Origin: Verrucomicrobiota bacterium
GTDB lineage: Bacteria > Verrucomicrobiota > Verrucomicrobiia > Verrucomicrobiales > DEV007
Length of the DNA: 64,000 nucleotides
NCBI GenBank assembly: GCA_020630975.1
Contig: JAHDID010000009.1
Location: 1-64,000 of the forward strand
Direction of reading: 5' to 3'
The notes under the pieces are model-generated. The model saw only the letters and a list, made by a program, of their open reading frames with translations, had not been told where the DNA came from and searched no databases. A program made the translations under genes and the position numbers. Below are positions 8,317 through 16,543 of this stretch, piece by piece; position 1 is the first letter of the stretch, and the number at the start of each line of letters is the position of its first letter.

Positions 8317-10347
8317 TCACCTCCTAGGTCTAATCGTCGGCCCACCCTCCACCTGAGCATGGATACGATTCGCCGAATGATCATAGATCTGCTCACCCAA
8401 CAGTCGATCCATGTGATATAGCAGCGCAGTCGCATCATCGCTCTCCCAGCCCTGCTCTGGAGTGAAATCCTCAGAGTAGCGCGCCACAGTCGATAGGCGC
8501 ACACTATCGATCAGGCCATTGAAATGCGAGTAATGCCTAGGTGGGTGCCGATGCGGCAGTGCGCCGATCAGGAGGTCTAGATTATTCGGCTTTCGCTGCC
8601 ACTCGATCTTACCAGAGCCGACCTTTTTCCCGTCGACGAAAAGCTGAGCGGTATCGCCATCCAAAACCCCTGCGATGTGATGCCATTGGTTCGCTTTGAG
8701 CATCGGCTCATTCGCATGGACGATCAGTTCATTCTTCCACGCTGGCAGCTCGAAGCTAGGCCGACCTCCATCGGCAAACAATCCGAATTCTCCAAAGTAG
8801 GCTTTCGTAATCAGTGGAGTGCGACCTTTCATTCCGCCCGTATTCGGAAAAGACCTCGCCTTTACCCAGCACTCCACTGTGAACTGATCTCCCAGCTGGG
8901 GCACCTGCTCGTGCGGGATGCGTAGAAACTGGCTAATCCCACTCAGATCCAGCGCGCCATCCTGCTCGATAGCCGGCATCTCCGCAAAGGAATAGGGAAT
9001 CCACGTCCGCTGTGCCGGTATCGGGTATCGCGATGTCGACGTACGACACTCCGCCACTAGCGATAGGGATAGCGCCTGAAAATCTATATCCGCAGTCCCC
9101 TGGCGCCGCTGAAAAAGAAACGGCACTCGGCACTCCTCTCCGGGTGCTATCGATCGATGCAAGTGGTCGGGGTACACTCGCCAACGACTATCTGTGACGA
9201 TAGGCGTTAACTCGATGCGGATCGGGTATTTAGATGGATTGGTAAATGATACCTCGACCTCCTGATCGACGGCACCATCGCTACCGATTTCGATATCGTC
9301 GCTCAGACGCAGTTTCGATCCGCTCACTTTCTTTAGCTCCTGGTGCAGATCCGGAGTGATATCCAGCACATCCATCGCTGCACCGACAGGGTATGACGTG
9401 ACCGCGATCTGCTGTTTCCGCACTGTCACTAGGTGATACTGATGCAGGTAGCCAGCCGAAGGAAAGGTCTCTGAATTGGTTCCACCCACTGTGGCCAGGG
9501 ATAGATACTGTATCCCATCCCGAGGATCCGAACGCATGTGGTGGATGTGCCCACCAAACACCGCAGTCACATTCTCAGCAGCCTTTAGCACCTCATGGAC
9601 CGGCTCCCAGGTATCGCGATAGTGGCCACCTATCCACCGAGGGTGGTGAGCAAAGACAAACACATGATCTGCCGACTCGCCTTGGATCAACATCTCCTTC
9701 AGCCATGCCATCTGCTCCGCAGACATCTGCTGCAGAGCAGGATTCATGAATCCCTTTTCATTGGTCTCGGCGATCCCTTCATCTGTGTAGAGAACGATGA
9801 AAAAGCAGTTCTTATGCTCAAAGGCATACCACAACGGTCCAAAATGAGTCTCAAAATTCGATTCATGATGCCCCTCAGGCCGACCATGCCCACCCCAATA
9901 AATATCGTGATTTCCCGCTACCGGAAACCAGGGGCATATCAGGTTATTCATGATCCCTTTGTACTCCTCCGCCTCCTGGAGCCACGGCTCTGCAGTCGCA
10001 TACCCCTCGATCAGATCACCCAGCGTCATCACCATATCTGGCTCGACTAGATTCACATCGCGCACCGCATCGGCCAACACATTCACACCCTCTGCAGGCC
10101 CGCCCGTACGATCCCCAAAGACCGCGAACGTAAACATCTCGGCCTCATCTGTCAGAGGGGGGAGGGCGGCCCCTTTTCGAGTCGTAAAGAAGCGTGTCGA
10201 CCCCGCCGCTGCCTCCGTCGGGTGAGCCGCATTCCTCGCCGAAGCGACATGGCGCTGGTGCTCTAGATTATCGAGAACCTCCTGCGCGCATAGAGACGCA
10301 CTGATAGATACCAATAACCAAACTCTAATAGATTTAGACAAACCCAT
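8317..10347 (-). CDS. Secreted calcineurin-like metallophosphoesterase with C-terminal LamG domain
   Basis: A 676-aa protein with an N-terminal signal peptide (hydrophobic segment ending near LCAQ). The metallophosphoesterase core is complete: GDRTGG (metal-binding Asp), GDLIEG, GNHDIYW (Asn-His), a HHPRW block and GGHIHH. After a beta-rich linker, a LamG/concanavalin-like domain occupies roughly residues 455-670 (QFLRIPHEQVPQLGDQFTVECWVKARSF is typical, quoted only in part: FTVECWVKARSF). It would act outside the cytoplasm on a phosphoester, with the LamG domain binding carbohydrate or another surface ligand. The gene precedes the di-haem giant by about 110 bp on the same strand. Confidence 0.85.
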   Translation of the reverse strand: MGLSKSIRVWLLVSISASLCAQEVLDNLEHQRHVASARNAAHPTEAAAGSTRFFTTRKGAALPPLTDEAEMFTFAVFGDRTGGPAEGVNVLADAVRDVNLVEPDMVMTLGDLIEGYATAEPWLQEAEEYKGIMNNLICPWFPVAGNHDIYWGGHGRPEGHHESNFETHFGPLWYAFEHKNCFFIVLYTDEGIAETNEKGFMNPALQQMSAEQMAWLKEMLIQGESADHVFVFAHHPRWIGGHYRDTWEPVHEVLKAAENVTAVFGGHIHHMRSDPRDGIQYLSLATVGGTNSETFPSAGYLHQYHLVTVRKQQIAVTSYPVGAAMDVLDITPDLHQELKKVSGSKLRLSDDIEIGSDGAVDQEVEVSFTNPSKYPIRIELTPIVTDSRWRVYPDHLHRSIAPGEECRVPFLFQRRQGTADIDFQALSLSLVAECRTSTSRYPIPAQRTWIPYSFAEMPAIEQDGALDLSGISQFLRIPHEQVPQLGDQFTVECWVKARSFPNTGGMKGRTPLITKAYFGEFGLFADGGRPSFELPAWKNELIVHANEPMLKANQWHHIAGVLDGDTAQLFVDGKKVGSGKIEWQRKPNNLDLLIGALPHRHPPRHYSHFNGLIDSVRLSTVARYSEDFTPEQGWESDDATALLYHMDRLLGEQIYDHSANRIHAQVEGGPTIRPRR

Positions 10348-10452
10348 ATAGCGATCAGGTGACGGAATTCTGCGACGATTCCGATTTCAGAAAAACGGCC
10401 TACTAACTAGTCGGAATTTTCGCAAATTCCGCTACGTTCTAAATCAAGCCTC

Positions 10453-11334
10453 CTACAGCGTCTTCAGATACTTGAGACTCTGCGTCACGCTCGCCAATGG
10501 ATCTGGCGAGTGATCTTGCTCGATATGACAGTGATCCACTCCAGCCGCCTCAGCCGCCTTGATGATCGGAGCCATGGCGATCATGCCATCTCCTAGCTCT
10601 TCGAAATCGGTCTTCTCGATCTTGTTGTAGTTTGGCAGTTCCACACCCTTGCGCAGATCTTTCAGGTGCAGCTGAGAGACCCTGCCTGAGAGCAGCTCGA
10701 TCAGCGCAGCCGGATCGTGGCCACCGGCTTTTACCCAAAAGACATCCAGCTCAAACTTCATGTCCGCGGAGCACTCTTCGATCAGCACATCGTAGCCACA
10801 GCGGCCGTCCTCCTGCTTGGGCTCAAATTCAAACGCATGGTTGTGATAGGCCAGCTGGACACCCGCCGCCTTAGCCTTGGCAGCAGCCTTGTTGCAGTTT
10901 TCAGCCACCTGCTTGTAGTCATCCAGCGTTTTGCGATTGCGATCAGCGAGGTAAGGGATGACCAGATGACTGATGCCGAGATCCGAGGCATTCTCTAGGA
11001 TCTCATCAAAGCTCACTTTGTGCTCATCCTGCGGATTCACCACGCAATTCCAATCGAAGTGCGAGGAGTTTACCTTCAGGCCGAGCGACTTCGCCACTTT
11101 GACCAAATTCGCCTTTCCAGGAAAGCCATAGGGCTCCACCTGGTGATAGCCCAGCTCCACCAGCGCCTTCAGCGTCTCCTCCACCTGCGCATCCTCTTTC
11201 AGGAGATTGCGCAGGGTGTAGATCTGCAGGCCGATCTGCTGCCGATACCGATTATCCGCAGGCAGCTGAGCTAGCAGAGCAGAGGCCGGTAGGAGGTAGG
11301 CTGTAGAACTGAGAAAAAAGCGACGTCTATCCAT
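10453..11334 (-). CDS. Tat-exported sugar phosphate isomerase/epimerase (xylose isomerase-like TIM barrel)
   Basis: A 293-aa protein of the AP-endonuclease-2/xylose-isomerase-like family. The N-terminus MDRRRFFLSS followed by a hydrophobic stretch ending at ALLAQ is a twin-arginine type signal. Family features include GLQIYTLR at the barrel start, the central AYHNHAFEF strand, a metal-ligand-type ELDVFWVKAGGHDP segment and QLHLKDLRKG near the end. It probably isomerises or dehydrates a sugar or inositol derivative in the periplasm. Such proteins often accompany Gfo/Idh/MocA oxidoreductases, of which two Tat-exported ones occur at 54-57 kb, but they are not adjacent. The substrate is unknown. 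Confidence 0.85.
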   Translation of the reverse strand: MDRRRFFLSSTAYLLPASALLAQLPADNRYRQQIGLQIYTLRNLLKEDAQVEETLKALVELGYHQVEPYGFPGKANLVKVAKSLGLKVNSSHFDWNCVVNPQDEHKVSFDEILENASDLGISHLVIPYLADRNRKTLDDYKQVAENCNKAAAKAKAAGVQLAYHNHAFEFEPKQEDGRCGYDVLIEECSADMKFELDVFWVKAGGHDPAALIELLSGRVSQLHLKDLRKGVELPNYNKIEKTDFEELGDGMIAMAPIIKAAEAAGVDHCHIEQDHSPDPLASVTQSLKYLKTL

Positions 11335-11395
11335 GGCGAGAGCCTATCACAAATTAACATCTCGGCCAAGCTGAACAAATGGAAACCCTACCACC

Positions 11396-14300
11396 TTACT
11401 CAACCACAACACCGGTATCTGGCCCTCCTAAATTCTGGAGCAATCCGATCAAATCATTTATTCGAGAATCCTCAATCTTTTCACTATGAAGCTTTAGTAA
11501 TTTAATAGCCATCTCCACTCCCCCGCGATGCCACCTCGTGTACTCTAATTGAGATGATAACAATTCCCTCATCAGCTTCCGCTGCTTCTTTATATTTTTC
11601 TTCTTCTTAACTTTCTTAATGTCTGCCAGATCCACAGCTCTCCAACAGGTATAATACTCCCAATCACTCTGAGCGTCACTTTCTACCCCTAAATCATTAG
11701 CAATATCCTTCCACAGCCGCCACCACCCCTTGCTCTCAGCCCACCACTTTTCACTAGCTTCACGATTTTCTATCAGACTCTGAACCACCGAACGAATCGC
11801 CTCAGGCTCTACACCTTCCTCTACTGCAACCACTCCTTCAAAAAATCGCCAAGCATCCTCATACCTAGCGTTAGCCAAACATAGGTAGGCACCCCTAATC
11901 ACTTCAAAATTAAGGAACTCACCACCATCCTCATCACCCAAAGATAAATGCAAATCAATAACCTCCACGAAACGATCAAAATTCCCAGCATCCACCCGGA
12001 TCGCTTGAAGAGATTGGATAGCGCCTTGCCGAACCTCCCTAGAGAAGGACTCATCTCCTATGAGCCTCAAATACAAAGCATCAGCCTCCTCAGGCCCATC
12101 AAATAATTCAGTCAACTCCCCTTCTGACACCCAAGCATCCTCAGCATTATAAATATCTCCGGATGGCGACTTCTTCCACAGTTCAATCACTTTACCAATA
12201 AGATCCCGCCAGTTATCGGGCAGCCCCTCCATAGTCTCATCATCAAAATAAAACACCTTATCCACCAACTCCGAAAAACGATCAGCTATATCCGCCTGCG
12301 GACCGTATCGGGTACAACCCATTAGCTCATAACGAAAAGCAACAAGCTCTGATTCATGAAAACATCCGTAACAATCACTAGCACATTCAATTGCGTCACC
12401 TTTTTCTATTTTATCAGCATCAGGCCAGGGATTAACATCCAAGTAAGCTATAAGCTCATCATAGATCGGTCCAGACATCAACAAAGCCGAATACCAAACA
12501 TCTAGATCCTTTAGATTCTCATCACTAAAACCCAGGCTACTGCCCCCCGCTCTGAGCATCTCGACTGCAAAAGACACCCTATCCTGATGACCGTAATCAG
12601 CGAGAGTAGATGGAGCATCCAGAAAAACAGCCCTTAACTCATCACTTCGATCAGGCATCTCCTCCAAATAGCCTAGCATCTCCTGCGTGATAGCCAATGA
12701 ATCAGGGTCTGGGAGCCGAAGACGGCAGTCCAAAATCAAACCAACAAGCCCGTCTCTTACATCACTAGGTAAAAAGTGGTTCAACAACCCAAATTCAGCC
12801 AACTCGATCCCACGAAGAGGATTCTCCTCTGCTACCTGAACAGAAATCAGGTAAGCTGCCGCTTGTCTGATAACATCTGGTAAGTCCGCCTGAACATACA
12901 AATCCTCACACAGCTCGACCCCCGCATCATTATCTCCAACAAGAAAAAGCGCCTCAGCTAATGTCAATTCAGCTGCTGCCACCTTCTCAGCACTTATAGA
13001 ACCCGAACGATTCGCACGTAATCTTTGAAGGCGCGTCACCACCCTCTGCGTTTTTTTCTCAGATGGAAACTGCAGCAACTGAGAAACTGATAACATCGTC
13101 TCCGCCAAAAAAACAGCTTCCTCATCTTCAGAATACAGCTCAGCCATTCTCCTAAACGCCTTAATTCTGGAATCGTGATCTGCTCCGTACATATCAGCAG
13201 GATCCAGCGGAAAATGGTGGTGTATCAAACTAGAAAAACCATCACCTGACGGCATAACAGGAAGAGACTCAGGTGAGCACCTAGATTCGGAAGATCGACC
13301 ATCACCTTGTCGCATCCACAACACAGGAGCTGACATCACCTGCCAACCTTCTCTACTATCGGATGCAAGCTTCTCAAATTCACCAGCAGTAAAAATACCT
13401 TTCCCTCGAATCATCTCCACCTCGTAGCCGAGCTGCCCCCTCTCTACCGCCTTAACTCCTAATCGATATTGATCACCATTTCTCTCCCAGTCCTTTGGTC
13501 GGTCTAGCACCTGCCAGTCCTCAGGATACTTTAGGGTACAAAGCAACCTAGACTCCTGAGGAGATACAATATATGGATTGTGCCGCTTCTGTGCCTCAGA
13601 CTTACCCACTGGTGTCACATAATAACGGTTCAACGGTAGACGAAACCCAACCGTTTTTGCATCAACTAAACTCGCGTCTTTAGCCTGCGTGACATAAAAC
13701 CGATAATGAAAAGGCATATCTCCACCAGCCTCACCAACCTTCGAACCAACAACAGTCACATCCTCACAATCCACGACCCTTACCCGAGAAATATAGCTAA
13801 AAAATTGCTTAAGCCCCTCCTCACACCTCTCCTCTCGTGTTTTCCCCAAGAAAAAATCCTGTAATAAATACCCCAAAATGCCGTCCATGCGAACGGTAAA
13901 CCATCCAGAAAACACACCGTCATCACCAATCTCAAGATCCGCAACCACATCTAACTTAGATGCCGTATATACCGGGGTCTTCATCCACTCATAACTACCA
14001 TTTTCATCAATTAATAGAAGATCTCTATCCGAGTCAGGAAAAGGGAGCAATCCGAAAGGGGCTCCAGACAAAGTAGGGTCACAGACAATTGGCTGCTCTA
14101 CCTCTGGAAGGTCGACCGCTAAGATCGCATGATTAAACAATCCAACCGAAGCAATTTTCTTTGGAACCATGCCTGAATGCTGAGTCTGGATTAATCCAAT
14201 CCTTGAGGATATACCATGGTGTCTCAGCAAAACACGCAACAGATTCGACTTATCTTTGCAATCCCCATATCCGGCACCAACCACGCTTGCAGGAGACCTC

Positions 14301-15313
14301 GGCTTGAATGCACCTTCACCAAACTCTAAACCTGTGTACCGGATATCTTGACTCACATGAGAAAACAGATTCTCAGTAATCTGTCGAGGATCAGTGGCTC
14401 CTTCGGCCCATTCCTCCGCCAATTGTCCCAAACCCTGAATATCTGAACTTGCCTCAACAATCAATTGACTATACCAATCTGCAAAACCATCCCAGTTAGC
14501 ACCTATACCCACCCGCATCTGAGGCAAGTGGTGTAAAATCGAAGGCATACCATGCTCCAACTTAGCGGGTGAGATAAGTGTCTTTTCCCAAGAATACCGT
14601 AGACGACTATCATCCTCCAGCACTTCTCGTTGAGGAATCATGCTCAATCGATGCTGCCACACTTTAAGCCGTGGCTCTTCCTCAATAGGAAACTCTAATA
14701 CAAAGCGTTTTTTCCTAATCGGATATATATCCTGATATAAGCCTTTTGCCGTCCATGCATTTTCGATAATAGGCTGGCTCTTCGTGACCCAGATGATCTC
14801 GATACGACAACCAACCTCTACAGCTGGAAAAATGACCCTGATTTTTTGGGAATCAGAGTAGATATCAATATCCTCATCCGCTTCTCCACTTTCGATAAAT
14901 ATCCCTTCAGGCTCTACAAGAATTGACTCGCCAGAGGGTGAAATTGTCCTTGCCAAGGCAATGTAAACATCTTCTTTATCCCCCCTCATCTGAATTGTCC
15001 GCTTGCTAAAGCGGGACTGAGCAGATTCCAATCGCAACTCAGCGATAGAGTGCGATACAGATATTTCACTGCCATCTGCAGATACACGTACGATTTCCTC
15101 ATCCAAGATTCTCTCAACACCACCACCAGCTGATTCGACTGCCGCAATTTTTTTCGAAGGTAGAGATACAGCCTCTTCGTAAGGCGTGAGCAAAGACTCC
15201 AGTTCGCGCCACTCAGCAGGAGCCTCTTCGAGCAATGAGCTACTCTTAGGCTCTCCAAGCGTGCAGAGAGGATGCAGCAGAAGAAAAAACAGGAGAATAA
15301 GACGGCACATCAT
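11396..15313 (-). CDS. Secreted DUF3857 / transglutaminase-like protein
   Basis: A 1305-aa protein with a signal peptide (MMCRLILLFFLLLHPLCTLG). The N-terminal third is a DUF3857-type beta domain, with text such as FPAVEVGCRIEI and an even WQHRLS strand. It is followed by a transglutaminase core with GYGDCKDKSNLL (nucleophile Cys near residue 347), a His in LFNHAILAVDLP and an Asp in VCDPT, so the Cys-His-Asp triad is present. The C-terminal ~600 residues are alpha-helical, TPR/HEAT-like, and end in KKVKKKKNIKKQRK plus an acidic tail. DUF3857-transglutaminase proteins are common in Bacteroidetes and PVC bacteria, with no settled role. The gene looks clearly richer in A/T than the genes on either side, which may reflect a different origin. 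Confidence 0.8.
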   Translation of the reverse strand: MMCRLILLFFLLLHPLCTLGEPKSSSLLEEAPAEWRELESLLTPYEEAVSLPSKKIAAVESAGGGVERILDEEIVRVSADGSEISVSHSIAELRLESAQSRFSKRTIQMRGDKEDVYIALARTISPSGESILVEPEGIFIESGEADEDIDIYSDSQKIRVIFPAVEVGCRIEIIWVTKSQPIIENAWTAKGLYQDIYPIRKKRFVLEFPIEEEPRLKVWQHRLSMIPQREVLEDDSRLRYSWEKTLISPAKLEHGMPSILHHLPQMRVGIGANWDGFADWYSQLIVEASSDIQGLGQLAEEWAEGATDPRQITENLFSHVSQDIRYTGLEFGEGAFKPRSPASVVGAGYGDCKDKSNLLRVLLRHHGISSRIGLIQTQHSGMVPKKIASVGLFNHAILAVDLPEVEQPIVCDPTLSGAPFGLLPFPDSDRDLLLIDENGSYEWMKTPVYTASKLDVVADLEIGDDGVFSGWFTVRMDGILGYLLQDFFLGKTREERCEEGLKQFFSYISRVRVVDCEDVTVVGSKVGEAGGDMPFHYRFYVTQAKDASLVDAKTVGFRLPLNRYYVTPVGKSEAQKRHNPYIVSPQESRLLCTLKYPEDWQVLDRPKDWERNGDQYRLGVKAVERGQLGYEVEMIRGKGIFTAGEFEKLASDSREGWQVMSAPVLWMRQGDGRSSESRCSPESLPVMPSGDGFSSLIHHHFPLDPADMYGADHDSRIKAFRRMAELYSEDEEAVFLAETMLSVSQLLQFPSEKKTQRVVTRLQRLRANRSGSISAEKVAAAELTLAEALFLVGDNDAGVELCEDLYVQADLPDVIRQAAAYLISVQVAEENPLRGIELAEFGLLNHFLPSDVRDGLVGLILDCRLRLPDPDSLAITQEMLGYLEEMPDRSDELRAVFLDAPSTLADYGHQDRVSFAVEMLRAGGSSLGFSDENLKDLDVWYSALLMSGPIYDELIAYLDVNPWPDADKIEKGDAIECASDCYGCFHESELVAFRYELMGCTRYGPQADIADRFSELVDKVFYFDDETMEGLPDNWRDLIGKVIELWKKSPSGDIYNAEDAWVSEGELTELFDGPEEADALYLRLIGDESFSREVRQGAIQSLQAIRVDAGNFDRFVEVIDLHLSLGDEDGGEFLNFEVIRGAYLCLANARYEDAWRFFEGVVAVEEGVEPEAIRSVVQSLIENREASEKWWAESKGWWRLWKDIANDLGVESDAQSDWEYYTCWRAVDLADIKKVKKKKNIKKQRKLMRELLSSQLEYTRWHRGGVEMAIKLLKLHSEKIEDSRINDLIGLLQNLGGPDTGVVVE

Positions 15314-15376
15314 GAGCCGTTATGCCAGCTATCAATGCCCATGGCAAGCCCTACTATTTACACGACAGAAAATCAG

Positions 15377-15402
15377 GGAGGGGGGCAAAAATTGCCCCCT
15401 CC
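15377..15402. terminator. GC-rich hairpin, probable terminator of the gene at 15453
   Basis: GGAGGGGGGCAA pairs with TTGCCCCCTCC around a short A-rich loop, lying 50 bp past the stop codon of the minus-strand DUF533-like gene. Read on the minus strand, the hairpin is followed by CTGATTTTC, a weak U-tract. Read on the plus strand, an A-run follows. Confidence 0.5.
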
Positions 15403-15452
15403 GCAAAAAAACCTTGGCTGGTCCAAAAGCTGAACCAGCGATTTCAATGTGC

Positions 15453-16316
15453 CTACGACCGAAAGATCTCTGGCTCACCCATTTGGGCGTGAATGTGGTT
15501 GGCCTGATCGGCTGTCAGCCCCAGACCACCAGCTAGCTTGGCGAAATACTCGGCCTCGGCTTGAGAGTCGAGCTTCACCGCCATCAGGGAAAAGGCGTAG
15601 ACCTGCTCATCCATGTCGTCTGGCACTCGGGCCAAAAATCCCTCCAGATCGAGCGGCGAGCTGAGCTGCTCTTTGAGAAAAGCCACCTCACCCGCGTCGA
15701 GATCCCCCATCTTCCCGATGATCTCCTCCTGCTCAGCACTGTCGACAGAGCCGTCCACTTTGGCGGCATTGCACATCGCCTCGATCAACAGCTGTGCCTC
15801 GTCGTGGGCATCCTGAGGCGGCTCATTCATCGGGCCTGGCGCTGCGCCTAGCAGAGCACCGAGCAGCTGCGAGCCACTACCAGCGCCACCGCCATGGCCG
15901 ACACCGGAGCTAGCTCCACCAGCAGCACCGAGGATGCCACCGAGCATATCTCCGAGCCCACCTGCTGCGCCACCGCGTGGGGCACCTCCGCCACCGAGGA
16001 GACCCTCGATCGCGCCCAGCCCACTGCCGCCACGAGCCGCACCACCGCCCAGTAGGCTACCCAGCACATCCATAGCACCGCCACCGCGACCAGATGCAGC
16101 ACCCAGCAGCCCGCCGAGAGCCCCCAGACCGCCATTGCCACCGGAGCGGCGTCCTCCGCCCATCAGCGCTCCTAGGATACTAGCCGCGAGAGCCGCCTTA
16201 CCGCCGCCTCCGCCGTGACCACTCCCACCGAGTAGCGTTCCGAGGATATTACCCCCGGCAGATGAGCCCATGGCATTGTTGGCGAGGAGACTTCCGAGTA
16301 TTTTGACTGCGTCCAT
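15453..16316 (-). CDS. Glycine-rich protein with C-terminal DUF533/TerB-like domain
   Basis: The product is 287 aa from the Met at 16316 (MDAVKILGSLLANNAMG); an upstream in-frame start at 16511 would add 65 unlikely residues. Residues about 1-170 are low-complexity Gly/Ala/Leu with recurrent G-x-LG-LLGG units such as LGSLLGGG, LGALLGAA and LGGILGAAGG. Residues about 180-287 form an acidic helical domain (LLIEAMCNAAKVDGSVDSAE, then EIIGKMGDLD) that matches the DUF533/TerB-like fold. It has an EF-hand-like DGSVDSAEQEE loop. E. coli YebE is a DUF533 protein of unknown function; this one has a much longer glycine-rich arm. Location unclear: no classical signal peptide. Confidence 0.75.
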   Translation of the reverse strand: MDAVKILGSLLANNAMGSSAGGNILGTLLGGSGHGGGGGKAALAASILGALMGGGRRSGGNGGLGALGGLLGAASGRGGGAMDVLGSLLGGGAARGGSGLGAIEGLLGGGGAPRGGAAGGLGDMLGGILGAAGGASSGVGHGGGAGSGSQLLGALLGAAPGPMNEPPQDAHDEAQLLIEAMCNAAKVDGSVDSAEQEEIIGKMGDLDAGEVAFLKEQLSSPLDLEGFLARVPDDMDEQVYAFSLMAVKLDSQAEAEYFAKLAGGLGLTADQANHIHAQMGEPEIFRS

Positions 16317-16543
16317 ATGATGAAAAGTAGATGTTGTTCTTTGAGTTTCTGAATGTTCCAGAAGACTACTACGAAACGGCCTAGGGACACAAGGAATAGC
16401 AGAAACCCCAGCCCAGCTGCTCAGCGCCCCATCGATATTCCGTTGGCCATAATTATCATAATAAGCTACCTTTCTGTGACCTCTACAGCACTGTCGACTC
16501 GTACCAACCACGATTACCCTCTGGGCTTACCCGTCTATTCATT

